Shown here in pieces: positions 45,165 to 57,337 of a stretch of DNA of 64,000 bases. Below the pieces are notes generated by a model. It did no database searches. It saw nothing but the letters and a program-made list of their open reading frames with translations, and was not told the DNA's origin. Made by a program: the position numbers and the translations under genes. The DNA comes from Oscheius dolichura (Eukaryota > Nematoda > Chromadorea > Rhabditida > Rhabditidae): the NCBI GenBank assembly GCA_932521035.1, contig OW051492.1, positions 2,294,001 to 2,358,000 of the forward strand. The letters are read 5' to 3'. The first letter of the stretch is position 1. Every line of letters begins with the position of its first letter.

Positions 45165-48100
45165 TCACATCCGGCAGACGTCCTTGTTGAACTGAAAACA
45201 CCATTATTTATGTTAAAAAAATCTTTAGAACGAACCAAATTGCTGTCCAACTCTGTAAACCTCCAGAATTCCGTCTCCCAAGGGTCATCAGCTTCGGCGG
45301 TGTTGTGCGAGGGCTGGACCCAGATGCGAATTTCTCGGCCACGAAGGTCCATCATTGTGAGATCGGGCTTCTTGGCAGCCAGATCCTTTTCTATCTGGTA
45401 GTGGTAGACTTTCATCTGAAAACGGGGGATTTTGTTTTTTGAAAAGATAAGAAACGCACTGGGCCGATGAACGGATGGTAGATGGTGTAGGAGCCCTTGA
45501 CGAAGTCGATGGGCAGCACGATGTCCAAGGCTACCTGGAAATAAAGGGCATTCTGCTACTTTTCTGGGTTATCGGCTTCCGTTAGTGGCTAGAAAATATG
45601 ATGACCCGGAGCCAGTGAGATTTGTTAGACCGCAATAAAGGGGACCGCGGGATATGGGAGCCTTACAGCGGGCGTTGAAACTAAAAGCCTGGGAAAAGGT
45701 CTTACAAATATCCCAAAAATAAGCAGCAGCCCTCCAAATGATTTGTAGGGCCGTTATCCATCTTTTTTACAGCGAAATTTTGAAAATGTTCCGTGGGTAT
45801 GGGTCAATCCGGCAATATTTCGGTTTGGCTGGCTCCCGTAACCTTTCTAACCTAAAAACTTGAAAAACAAACTGACCAGAGGAATTGGTTTGCCATCATG
45901 GATTAATATCTTGACATCGTGAACACTTCTATAGATTTCCACTTTGGCGGCTTCGAACGACATGACGCTGTCAAGGCATTGGGCCACACAATAGCTCACA
46001 AATGTTCCAACCTGATACGATAGAAAGGTAACTTTTTTCAAATATGGGAAAGTACCGGTGGACTGGGCTTGTGACAGGTGTACCCCTCTTCGTCCACCTG
46101 GTAGCGGTACATCGAGGGCAACTGCCCACAACGGTAGTCCCAGACGACGAAATGGTCACTTCCCTCGCCTATCACAATTCCAAAGTACCGGGATTTCGGA
46201 TTCACCTTTTCCAGGAAAAGTCTCTGTAAAAAGGTGAAATTTATAAAATTGTAAAAGGAAGAATAAGTGAGGAATGTTGAGGAAGCGTACCTCCGGCTGC
46301 CTTGGTCCAAAATTCGTCCTTTTGTAGACTCTATTTGCAGCTATTTGCCATGGCTGAAATGTGGATAGATGAAATGTAAAAAATAGCAAAGCATCGTTTT
46401 AATCAGTGGTCAGGACTTTGTTTATACCCAGTCCTCCGAAAAAATTACTGGGTTTATTCCAGGTCAATTAGAACTGGGACCGAAACAAGCTCCAAATTTT
46501 GGGAAAATACTAATCCAGCTCCAAATTTCAGGGGTTCAACCATGGAAACCAGGGCAAAAATTATTGGGGCCGGTTCGAGACCACATGTCGGAGATTTTTG
46601 AATACTGGTGGGAAATGTTTGGAGCTGGCAGGCTCGGAACCCGTCCGAATTTCAAAAGGTTGGCCCGGCACAGCCTTGATACCCGTTCTCGGCCCGTCTC
46701 TGGTTTCTTAAAGAGAAATAGTCCCCCGGTTACAGCTGGGAGCGACGTGGGGCGGCAAGCCAGGAAGATGACTTTAACTAGCCGCATGTGCTGTATAAAG
46801 TAACTCACGGAATATAGAACGACAGCCGGATCATCTGCAAGGCCAAGGAGTTCAAGCGGCTCGACTGTGAGAAACTTGGAGACGTCAGAATAGAACCGGT
46901 TGTACTTTTCAAAGGCGACCCAGTCAAAGAACACCTTCGATAAGACCTTCATCGCCTTTTCACCACGTTTTTTTGTGAAGAGTCGATTTGGATCGGAGAT
47001 AAACTGAAAGGTAGAAAAAAGGAATAGAATTGGGAGAGAAACTCACGTCGAAGGCATCGGACCAGATGAGATTCGGATATCGAATTCGTTTCTCATATTC
47101 GCCGTTCTCCATCTTCTCGTAGACTTCTTTGTGACGGTAGACCCATTTATCCCGTTTTACTACGGTAGTGGTCACCTGAAAATGTAGAAATAAGTCAAAG
47201 AGGGTGGTTTTTTCTCGAATCTCCAAGGCTAGGAACCAGGGCTGGGCGGGATTCCCGATTCCATCCCGAAACCCCGGGATGTCGACAGTGAAAAATCCCG
47301 ATACGGTCCGTTGTCCAGGATCCGTTTTTGGTCCCGTCCAGATGCCGACCTGGTGATTTTTTGGGGAAGTTTCTTTCCGTTCCGATACCGTCCCAGGTCC
47401 AAAAATTTCAGACCTGCTAGGGACGCTCCAATGAGCCTAAACTCCGCCATGCCGTTTCTATGCCCCTAGGAAAGCCTTTACAGCCCCCTTCTATCCATTT
47501 GCGAGCTTGTTTTTGAGCATTTCTCCCGTTTGGAACCCATTTTACCCAATTTCGATGGCAGAAACTCAGAACAAGCCCCTTTTATCGCTTTTTCATAGGG
47601 AAAATGGGAAACAAGAGCAGAATTTCGGTTACATAGGTATGTAATTCCGCATTTCGAGCCCGGTTTAAACTCAATAGCGTTGTCAACAGGCCAAGTCCCG
47701 GCCGAAACGCGCTCTACCCTCCCAAATCACTGGGTATCTTAATATTGCCTTTTCCAACAGAATAAAGGGTAAAAGGACCCCTGAATGCTACAATATATAT
47801 CTATTCTCTCCATAAACTTCAAGAACCCCCACCTGCAGTCCGTCTTTCTCCGTATAGGTAGCCGGGAAGGGGGGTGTACCTGGATTTATGACGTCATACA
47901 TAGTTGAGAGTCTATTTTTCTGAAAAAAAGGAGCTTTTATTCTTTTTTTTTGGTTGTATTCCTTACCCATTTGAAGTTAAAAGCAATCCAATCTCCTTTT
48001 TTAGTTGTTATTCCATCGAATTTAGTGAAAAACGCAAACGGCATGACGTAGACTCTCCTGTTATAGAGAAAAGCAGCCATATTGCCCTTTACATCAAGAA

Positions 48101-48236
48101 TCAGGCCGGCTAGCCGAGTTTTTTCCGCATTTCTTCGCCTGTAGGGGTTAGACCGCATGAGAAACTTCTGTCCGTTCTCAACAGGCACCGTCCGTTTCGC
48201 AGAAGCCTTCGTTTTGGGTGCAATCCTATCGACCAT
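45165..48236 (-). CDS. Ten-exon protein with repeated beta-rich segments, unknown
   Basis: The start MVDRIAPKTKASAKRTVPVE follows a TTTACAG acceptor. Exons join through EKTRLAGLILDVKGNMAAFL, GITTKKGDWIAFNFKW, KNRLSTMYDVINPGTPPF, VTTTVVKRDKWVYRHKEVYE, FISDPNRLFTKKRGEKAMKV, RLFLEKVNPKSRYFGIVIGE, VGTFVSYCVAQCLDSVMSFE, VALDIVLPIDFVKGSYTIYH and a last exon ending FNKDVCRM. Two segments share a pattern (G.I.....FLV...Y...P....., then GD/GTW.S/AF) and look like small beta-barrel modules. I do not recognise the family. Introns of 40 to over 600 nt include one with an element related to the repeat at 57338. Confidence 0.6.
47236..47430. repeat. Element related to the 57338 repeat, in an intron
   Basis: The left side AGGGCTGGGCGGGATTCCCG resembles the left end of the 57338-57610 element, and the inside shows several CCGTTCCG/CCCGAT-type blocks. 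No intact right end or target duplication was found, so this is an older or truncated copy. Confidence 0.5.
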
Positions 48237-48949
48237 TCTCAGTTTATTCTGTAAAAATGAATTTATTTTCATAGATTCAAAAAAAAGAAGAAGAAGAAAG
48301 GAATTGTAGTATTAAAAACAGATATGAAGAGCACAAAATGGACAAACAAATTCAAATGCGGGGAAAATACACCGACCGTGTTTTCAATGGAACGCGCAGC
48401 AAAAACCGGGAACGGTGACGAGATAACAGGAGGTAGCTGGAGATAAGGCCAAGGAGATCTCAAGAAAAAATAGCTGTTCCCGTTAAAACAATAGAAAAAT
48501 AAAAGGTGATTGAAAACATTTCGCTTTGAAGAAGAAGGTTATCGATTTTCAGGGAAAATGAAGGCCAGTTAGCGTCTCTAGCCCTTTTTGAGAATTTTCC
48601 AGACAGTTGTACAGCAAATGAGAGGAAAATCAATTTTTATCCCGAGAACACGACTAGCCGTGTATCCAAAATAATATTATAGTTGAGAGATCATGTCACA
48701 TACTACGACAAGCTTGAGTAATCGAAAATGGGTAAGAAAGACGACCTGAAGGTTACCAATGAATCTAATACAAACGACATGAGCAGGCATGCTGTAAACG
48801 ACGGGAATCCTTACTGTGTTCCTTGTCTGGGGCTGCAATATGAAGCCACTGACATGAGCAGGCATGCTACTGAAAAGGCCGCCACTAGCGATGAATCAGG
48901 TGGCGAGGGAAACAGAGGGCGCAGACAATACATAAGGAACCGTTCTTGC

Positions 48950-49863
48950 ACATCTCCCCACCGTTTTTGATCCGAGTTGCACATCTCCCCGCCGTTTTTG
49001 ATCCGAGTTGCACATCTCCCCACCGGTTTTGCACATCTCCCCGCCGTTTTTGATCCGTGTTGCACATCTCCCCACCGGTTTTGCACATCTCCCCGCCGTT
49101 TTTGATCCGTGTTGCACATCTCCCCACCGGTTTTGCACATCTCCCCGCCGTTTTTGATCCGAGTTGCACATCTCCCCGCCGTTTTTGATCCGAGTTGCAC
49201 ATCTCCCCACCGTTTTTGATCCGTGTTGCACATCTCCCCACCGGTTTTGCACATCTCCCCACCGGTTTTGCACATCTCCCCGCCGTTTTTGATCCGAGTT
49301 GCACATCTCCCCGCCGTTTTTGATCCGAGTTGCACATCTCCCCGCCGTTTTTGATCCGAGTTGCACATCTCCCCGCCGTTTTTGATCCGTGTTGCACATC
49401 TCCCCGCCGTTTTTGATCCGTGTTGCACATCTCCCCGCCGTTTTTGATCCGTGTTGCACATCTCCCCACCGGTTTTGCATATCTCCCCGCCGTTTTTGAT
49501 CCGTGTTGCACATCTCCCCGCCGGTTTTGCACATCTCCCCACCGGTTTTGCACATCTCCCCACCGGTTTTGCACATCTCCCCACCGGTTTTGCACATCTC
49601 CCCACCGGTTTTGCACATCTCCCCACCGGTTTTGCACATCTCCCCACCGGTTTTGCACATCTCCCCACCGGTTTTGCACATCTCCCCACCGGTTTTGCAC
49701 ATCTCCCCGCCGTTTTTGATCCGAGTTGCACATCTCCCCACCGGTTTTGCACATCTCCCCGCCGTTTTTGATCCGAGTTGCACATCTCCCCACCGGTTTT
49801 GCACATCTCCCCACCGGTTTTGCACATCTCCCCACCGGTTTTGATCCATGTTGCACATCTCCT
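48950..49863. repeat. Mosaic minisatellite of 21 bp and 31 bp units
   Basis: About 37 tandem units mix two related types sharing CACATCTCCCC(A/G)CCG. The short type (21 bp) ends GTTTTG; the long type (31 bp) ends TTTTTGATCCG(A/T)GTTG. Long units dominate on the left and middle, a run of about nine short units lies at 49530-49710, and the last unit is a hybrid. The minus strand is free of stops in all three frames (320-338 codons), which follows from the unit composition. Unit counts are by eye. Confidence 0.92.
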
Positions 49864-50145
49864 CTCTAATCCACCACTGTATTTTTTGTCCAGCGATTGT
49901 CCGGGAAATCTAGTGAAAGAGCCGGGGAAATGGCCCCCTTCTGCTCTTCTCCCTGTCGTTTTTCAAATCCCGGCATTCTGGCTACCAGTTTAATCCCTTC
50001 TCACTTGCCCTGACAATCTGTCTTGACGTCCGCAGTCTCCACTTCTTCCACTATGAATCTTCATGCGCCGGTCGGCCTCCCCTTTCGGCTGTTTCTATAA
50101 TTGTCACTTTTCCAGCCACCCATTCCAATAGACAAAAACTACATC

Positions 50146-50859
50146 ATGTCCATAATACTGTTTGCCTTTTGGACTATAATTAAAACTACCGTATTCACTA
50201 GTCGGAACGACAAAATCGGAGAGGTGAGGGTCTTTTACTGTCTTTTTCAGGCCTTTATTGGTATTCAAAGTCTGTAAACGAACAATTCTTGAAATGTCCG
50301 TATAGCGCCATAAATTAGGAAGAATTAGTCACGTTTTTGGCATCTTCTGGAAAAGAATTGTATATATTTTAAAGTAATATAAGAGCTAGTACGAGAAGAG
50401 GAAGCCGCTCCTTCAAACGCCGCTCTTTTCGCGGGAAAAATAACAATAATCCTGATTCAGGTACCAACGGACAATTTGGCTGATTTGACCGAGCAGTTTC
50501 TCCGTTTCTTGGCCGTCGTTACCGTCCTCTTCCAGCTGTTCGCGTTGACCTATATGAATTTCCGCATCGTGCTGATAACCCTGGTCATCGATGCGGTTAC
50601 GGTAGTCGTCGAGCTGTGGCACCTGTTCGTGGCCTACTCGGAGTATCAAGAAGATCTAACCCACGCCTACAACTGGGATGTCTCCGTCATCGCCTTCCTG
50701 CTGGCCGTGCTCCAGGCACTCATCAACGCCTACTACCTGCTGGTCAAGTCCCGGATCAAGGAGGCCATGACGGACGAGGAGGCGAGGCGGGAGAATTTGA
50801 AAGAATTCAAACAAAATTGGCGGAAATTGGATGTTCCGGGAAAAGATAAAGGCCAATAA
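50146..50859 (+). CDS. Multi-pass membrane protein, unknown
   Basis: Exon 1 (MSIILFAFWTIIKTTVFTSR, then NDKIGE) joins in phase across an intron of about 240 nt to VPTDNLADLTEQFLRFLAVV. Hydrophobic segments follow: TVLFQLFALTYMNF, RIVLITLVIDAVTVVVELWH and VSVIAFLLAVLQALINAYYL, then a charged tail (KEAMTDEEARRENLKEFKQN) ending GKDKGQ. This gives about four transmembrane helices in about 155 residues. The start is uncertain: TTTTCCAG lies 29 nt before the ATG, and in-frame residues PPIPIDKNYI precede it. AATAAA overlaps the stop. Family unknown. Confidence 0.6.
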
Positions 50860-50925
50860 ATGTTCTATTTTACAGCTACTTCCTTTTTTAGTGGCAGATG
50901 AGGAGCCACTCGGCGTCTTGGACGA

Positions 50926-51171
50926 CTACTGTTCCACCATGCCAGACCAGGAGCCATTCGCCACTTTGACACGGGAATGCAACAGCCGTTCCTTTATCAT
51001 CTTTTCCAATGCGGCCACCTTGTTTTGGTCCTCTTCAAACTTGTCGATAGCTCCTTGGGCAATCTCGATGTTTTCCGCGATCCTCTACTTGCATCGGATC
51101 CACTCAACGCACAGTTGCTCCGTCGTCCGGTTGAACAGCTTCTCTGCCTCGTCCGAATATGGAGACTGCAT
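50926..51171 (-). pseudogene. Disrupted coiled-coil ORF
   Basis: From ATG at 51171 the frame reads MQSPYSDEAEKLFNRTTEQL, CVEWIRCK, then an in-frame TAG (51085-51087), then RIAENIEIAQGAIDKFEEDQ, NKVAALEKMIKERLLHSRVK and a stop at 50926. The heptad-like spacing on both sides of the stop suggests one original coiled coil with a nonsense change. It could also be two exons with an intron I could not place. Confidence 0.4.
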
Positions 51172-51729
51172 AACAGGTGGCAGGAAGGAAACAGCTGTGG
51201 AATAAATGACTTTTTTTTTTGTAGAAAAACTGTTTAATCGTATGGGTATGCCAAGTGGATTCAAAGCAGCTTTGCTGTGTTCGCACACGTCGAAACAGTG
51301 GAATTGATCTGTGGAACGTTGGCCGAACTGTCAGGCACGGAGTCTCTTTCCTATTTTTTAACCAGAAGGCGTTTCATCTTTGCTGACACTGTTAGCATAA
51401 CATCGAATTAGATGTCGGCAATAGAGACATCAATGGACAGCCTATTCCCAAGCCGGCCGACCAGAAGACCATCACCAGGGCTCTCTCCCACCACTAAACG
51501 CGGCTAGCCCCTGTGTGATCCTTTCTCCCCAAAGAGTAAACTGAACTTTGTATAAACTACACTGACGGTATCCCTTCTTCTTCTCTTTTCATTATGCAGG
51601 ACAATCGCTGATTGACTAAATTTACAGATTAATACGTGTACGAATATTTTATATATATATAAGAAAAACGAATAAATTAGATGTGTCTAAATGTAAAAAA
51701 AAAATGATTTAAAAAACAATTACAGAAAA

Positions 51730-53848
51730 TTATTCAAATAAAGACGAAGGATCGAAGTTTAACTCTTGAGGAACTGGGTTTGATAGTTGTTCCAAGCCTA
51801 GAAATTTCCATCAGTTTGCTTTACTCAATAGAAAAAAACCTCGGAAAAACGAGATGTCTCCTGGACTGCTGACGGCGGCATTATTAATCCAATCGTTATC
51901 TTCCCATATATTTCCATTAATTTCGACAGGAGCTAGTGTACGCTAAAAGCTTACTTGTAAAAAAATTCAACTACAAATTACCTGACTAGTAGGAGCAGAG
52001 GTTTCAACATCATCTGACTCTGAATCACCGATGTGTAGTTCTTCGATTAGAGTTTTATTGAACTGTTTCTCTCTTTCTGGAGTTGGAGGAGGACTCATAT
52101 TATACATTTCTTGTATACAAGATGGTCTAAATTCTATTTGAACAAAAAAAGAATGAAATACATACTGATCAGGCTGGAATAAATTCTCTGTTGCAAGATC
52201 TCCGAATCTCTCATCTTGCGTGAATGTATTGTATTGAAGGCATGTTGTTCTGTTAAGGAGATCTTTCAATGGCTAAAAAGGCTATTACAAAGAGAAAAAG
52301 AAAGTCTAACTGCTTGATCTCTGTTATTGCTTGATAGAAATGTCTTTATGCTAGTTTTTAGAAGATCCCGGGCTGTGGCTCCATATCTATAACTATTGTC
52401 TTGCTACAATAGCACACATACCTCTCATTGGAATCATCCTTCAAGGGTATCTTTGGTACAGCAACCAGTATTCTCTCGGCAACTCTTTGTGAAGGATAAT
52501 TAATTTCCGGATCTCTAAAATGTCATTAATTTGAACTCCAAAACCTAACTCTTCCGGAACCGGACTTGGTTGATAAACAGCCGTCGGTAGCGCCATTGGA
52601 CTCGGTACATTAGGGCTTTTAAAATTATCCACATAATTATTAAATTTTTCACAATTTCTCAAGGCACTGTATGAGCCACCAGGCGAAGATAATGGAGATT
52701 CTTCTACAATTCTGCGTGCCATTATCACAGGCTTATATCCTGAAACAAAATATAACAACGACGTCAAGGACTCACCGCTGGCAAACATGCTGGGCCTCTG
52801 TGGTGAGGGTGCAGCAGACCGCCGATATGATTTTTCTCTTTCATGAGTAGAAAAGTAATCAAACGGTTTCCGTAATCTAAAATGGCTATAGAAATAAAAA
52901 ATAAAGATTGTACTTTTCATTCCGATCATAAAAATCTATCCGGGATCGTCGATTATCATATACATGGTGGACGCTGCTCCCGCGTCTTCTATGGTCATCT
53001 CGATGGTGATGTTCGTAATAACTGTCACGTCGTATTTCTTGACTTTGCCCTCTTGAAAATTATTACGATTGGTACTAAAAATAATAAATACCTATAATCC
53101 CGTCTCTCCCTGTGATCTTGATAGTGATTATTGGGTCGGCGGAACTTGTCATATTTCCTAGGCGACCGACGATCCTTGAAATGTATTTGATACCGTACAA
53201 ATACTACACTTACATCATAATCTCTTCTTCTACTTCTAGCGTTATCGTCTTGGGAATATCTATGGCGTGGCTGTGTAAATTGATCCCGCATATCCATGTC
53301 GCGCCTATCCTGAGAAACACACGACTATAAGAACAAAAACTGCAAACGTAGTTGCGATTTCCATGTTGTGTATTTCTCCATACTTGGTCTAAAGAAGGTC
53401 TCACAAATTCCACGGATTCATTTGGGGCCACAATACCGGCTACTTGATTTTGTATCTAGATATTATCTATAATCATTTCACCGAACAAAGCTTACATTTC
53501 GACGCATAGTCGGAGAAAGATTATTTATTACTAGACTTGATTCTTTTGCATTACGGAATAAGCCTTCCTTGTGTGTAATTCTTTTCTAAAAGTGATCAGT
53601 ATGACAATGATAATAGAACTAACGTCAGTTACTTTACTTCTTTTTTCGAATTCTTCTCTATCACCATGTTCACGTGGTTTGTAATTACGATCTAAAAATG
53701 TATTGGGTTAAAACACCTTGCATAAAAACATACCTGATCTATCACATATAGTTCGAACGGCCTTTGAATCCATTCCCCATGGTTGGCCATCCCATTTCCG
53801 TTTACCACGGCCACGGCCATCCCATTTGATGTGAGTATGTGTTGACAT
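51730..53848 (-). CDS. Arg/Ser-rich nuclear-type protein, unknown
   Basis: The start MSTHTHIKWDGRGRGKRKWD (then GQPWGMDSKAVRTICDRS) is followed by short exons: RITHKEGLFRNAKESSLVIN, NESVEFVRPSLDQVWRNTQ, then a charged, Arg/Tyr-rich stretch (HRYSQDDNARSRRRDYD, FRRPNNHYQDHRERRDYR). Later exons give YRRSAAPSPQRPSMFASG, FGVQINDILEIR, RDLLKTSIKTFLSS, MSPPPTPEREKQFNKTLIEE and SESDDVETSAPTSQ, ending NFDPSSLFE. The composition suggests an RNA-related nuclear protein. Introns are about 40-50 nt. Its 5' end lies 220 bp from the divergent cardiolipin synthase gene. Confidence 0.6.
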
Positions 53849-54067
53849 TTCTCTAAATGGAAGATAGCTTTGTTTCAAAGATGAGATGGTACAGAACAAC
53901 ATCGAAAGTAGCACACAGAAGAAAGAAACGTTGGGGAGGTGGCCGAAAAGAAAGGAAGAAAAGAAAAACGAAATCGCCGGATCCACTTTGGCCGGCAAAA
54001 TGTTGATTTGAAAACATCGCATCCTCTTCACTTTCTGTTGTTTTCTTCTATTGGCAAGCGTTTGTTT

Positions 54068-55161
54068 ATGCTTACACTTCAAATAGATTGTGTACAATCA
54101 CAGACATCAAAAGCTCTGCGTTTCTTGCCAACAAGATTTAGAAACGATTTTAGATGCAAGATGCAGCATTATTGTTTACGTGCACGTCCTATCGTACAAT
54201 CTTGGAGAACAACATATGCAAAGATCTATTTACAACAAGCTTTTTCACCGTTGCTAAAATCCAATGATGCATTTCTCAGTAAACATGCATAGTAAGTAGC
54301 GTTCTCCTATTCTAATTTAGCCGTGTTCAGTCCATCTATTATTCAGTCGTATTCTAGTCAAGTTTATGATTTCAACGACCGGAAGATAGTTACCATTCCA
54401 AATGTTTTGTCTTTAACTAGGTAACATTCGTTAGATTACATTTGTTACATGAATGTTAGAATAGTCATTACACCTGTTATTGGGTATCTAGTCATAAAGC
54501 AAGAATTCACACCAGCTTTTTCACTTTTTATATTTGCAGGATTAACAGATTTGGTAAGTGTATATATTGGCTGGCAGCGATTAGTTTAGGCAGATGGGTA
54601 TATTGCACGAACTTTCAAAGGCCAGAAATCTTTATTGGGATCAGTTTTGGATCCAGTAGCCGATAAATTTCTTGTCAGCGTAATGTTTATTACTATGTGT
54701 GCCAGCAATCTTGTTCCAGGTTCGTCCTGCTTACAATTTGAAATAATTTACATGCTTTAGTACCTTTGACAGTCATAATACTTGTACGTGATGTTTGCCT
54801 AGTTTCTGGTGGAATTTATAAGCGGTATAAAACAATGGACGCTCCTCATACTCTAAAAAGGTAACCATTATTGCTGCAGTATTATATAGAATGCAGGTTT
54901 TTCGATCCAAGAATATCATCTGTGCAGATAGTTCCTACACTAGTAGGCAAATGTAACACGGTTCTTCAACTTAGTGTCGTAGCTCTTTCACTAGCAAACG
55001 CTGTATTCAATTTTGGACAACCATATGAAAGTCTTTCCGATGTTTTAATGTAAGTATTAGTAAATACACTGTAATAATGTTTTTCTAGTTGGGCAACGGC
55101 AGCTACAACAATCGCTTCTGGACTTCAGTATGCAAGAGGAAGTGCCTTCAGAAGAGTGTAA
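54068..55161 (+). CDS. Cardiolipin synthase (CRLS1-type)
   Basis: Exons join to [140 protein letters not shown] and end SAFRRV. The CDP-alcohol phosphatidyltransferase motif DG..AR....S.LG..LDP.ADK is complete. The eukaryotic enzyme makes cardiolipin from CDP-diacylglycerol and phosphatidylglycerol in the inner mitochondrial membrane. The N-terminal exon is Arg-rich and acid-poor ([16 protein letters not shown]), fitting a mitochondrial presequence. The ATG at 54068 is the first in frame; the first intron is taken as starting at GTAAAC near 54279. Confidence 0.92.
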
Positions 55162-55219
55162 AATATATAAATTTTTTTTATTGTGTACCCATTTTACTAA
55201 AACACCTAGCAACCGTGAT

Positions 55220-55417
55220 TTAGTAGAAGGCTACAAGATGTGTTGCCTGTTGTTTTACTCTACTGTTTGTGTTTATTTGTTCATCTTTTCCTTCAGTGAT
55301 CTCAACGGCTTCATGATCTTTGAATCCAATCTTGTAAACTCCGTGGAAAGTGAGGACTAACAGGATACAGTTGCAGACTCCACCGTAATTGACACACGAG
55401 AAGAGGCTGCAGTCCAT
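55220..55417 (-). CDS. Small Cys-containing membrane ORF, uncertain
   Basis: An ORF of 65 codons: MDCSLFSCVNYGGVCNCILL, VLTFHGVYKIGFKDHEAVEI, then TEGKDEQINTNSRVKQ and stop. Four cysteines and a short hydrophobic stretch are suggestive of a small membrane or secreted protein. The last part may be past a splice site. It overlaps the 3' flank of the convergent cardiolipin synthase gene. Confidence 0.35.
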   Translation of the reverse strand: MDCSLFSCVNYGGVCNCILLVLTFHGVYKIGFKDHEAVEITEGKDEQINTNSRVKQQATHLVAFY

Positions 55418-57337
55418 TCCGTCTCCCTTGCAGGAGTAATAGACCCCTCTAAGTTGCTCTCTTTTGTGTGCCCCTTCTTTTCTTTCTTTCCTTGCTCCCC
55501 TTCAATTGTCTGGTTTTGTGTCACTCTCCCTTGGCGGCCACTACGGCCCTTTAATTACAGTCAGCCCTGAATGGACCCCTCTGTCTCTCTTGTGTCCACT
55601 TGGTCTATTCATCCTACTGTCCGGGCGGGCTATGTGTGAGCGTGACTGACTCGAACCATACTCACTACCCGCACACAATCAGCCGGATTTACAAACTAAA
55701 TCCATGAAACAAACATCCTGTTCTCCACGTGACAACCATTGCAACTCTCAAATATGGTATTACTACGGGGCCAGGGGTGGGGGTAAAGGTCGCTGAACAG
55801 GAAGTAGAGAGCGGGAGGTTGTCGAAAAGGAGTTATTAGTCACGGCGGGAGATGGTATCTACCAGAAGGGGAAGGCAATGAAATTGCATCTGTCAGGCGA
55901 CTGGAGGGAAATAAACGTAGGCTAAAAAGTGACCTTTCCTTGAAAATAAATAAAATTAATTCAGAATCTTCTTGCAGAGCACCAAATATGGGCCCCTGCT
56001 GATTTAAATCGTTTTTAGTACTCGTTATCAAGTCTTTGTTGTTGAAAGTTGGAGAAAAACCTGAAATGAGATATGGAATACACAAGAGACACTGTAAGGC
56101 GGGCCTGGACTTTAGAAGAAGGCATTTTGGATGGGGGATCAAGATTTTTTAACAGGAAAGGCTTTGATAATGAAATTTAACATCAGATTAATTTTTATAG
56201 AGTGGAGTCTAATCCGGAAGGACAAGGAGCCGGGAGAGAAGCGCCTTGGTCTCCTTGAGCTTTCCGAAGCCGCTGATCGTCTCCTTATCTCAATTTTTAT
56301 GATAAAAACAGCCAAATGGAATATTTACAGAGATCTCCTGATCATAAAAGAGGCTTCTAGGGTTACAGTAAGCCATGTTCCTTCTGGAACTGATAGGGTG
56401 ACCGCGCCCGGAGCAGACAGGCGCCTCTTGGTGAGAAGAGCTCCAATTTTGGTCATTTTCAAGACGTTCTACAATATTTAGCATACTTTAATTGATAAAT
56501 TAGGACTATTTGCTTCAAAAAATAACCGCCTTCCTGACCCGAACAGCCCGCTATCCGCTGGATTCCTTCCCATTCTCCCCTCCCTTCCTCTCTGGTTTTT
56601 TTCCGTTCCGGACCCTCCGGTCTGTTCCTTCACAAAGAGCCACGTCCGTTTCTTTTCTCTTCTTTTCTCTTCTTTCTCTTCTTTCTCTTCTTTCTCTCCT
56701 TTTTCTCTCCCCTGCTCCCCTCCTGTGTGTGTATCTGTGAGCGAGTTGCCCCACTCGCCCCGCCGCGTGAATGCGCCCCTTCTATTTGCTTTCTTGTTGA
56801 GCAGCGACGAGTCGGTGAACAGCCCGGGCAAACAGTCTTTTGCGTGTACCTGGCTGCCCGAGGCGCGAAATATGCCTCATTCAGACTGGGTGGCGGTTGA
56901 CTGGCTTTTTTCTTTGGGTTCATACTATGTTTAAAGGAGGAAAGGCCTGTAGGGGAGGAGGACAGGATGACGGCGGCATTCAATTACCAAAAACAAGCAA
57001 TTCTGATTGGAAATGGATACGGCGGCAGCAGGGAAGGACGGCGGGCAGACGCGGTCAGTCGACTGGAACCTCCCGCCTTTCCCTAACTTTTAAAATTATC
57101 CTTTGATTAAACTTTTAATCCGAAAAATGGACAGAAAAGGATGGCGCCTCGGGCCGAGAAGAAAGTGGCCGTCATCCTCCCAGTCCCATTTATTTAATTT
57201 TTAAAAACCAAATTATAGAAATTTGTGTTATTTTGAGTACTGAAAGACAGGAAGTAGAGATCAAACTGAATATACATTTTCCGTTCTTTTTCTTTTTAAG
57301 AGCGACGTGACGACCAGTTTCGTTGCGGTACAATAGA

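Noticed and set aside
48811..49858. Three overlapping ORFs of 320-338 codons (repeats of MCKTGGE, QNRWGD, AKPVGR)
   Set aside because: They are the three minus-strand frames of the minisatellite. All are open for the same compositional reason; no signal, splice or conservation supports translation.
48950..49863. CRISPR-like array
   Set aside because: Units are head-to-tail with no unique spacers, the genome is animal, and there are no cas genes.
56478..56983. Several overlapping Arg/Glu/Lys-rich minus-strand ORFs
   Set aside because: They are produced by a TTCTCTTCTTT-type polypyrimidine microsatellite at 56640-56720 and shift freely between frames.
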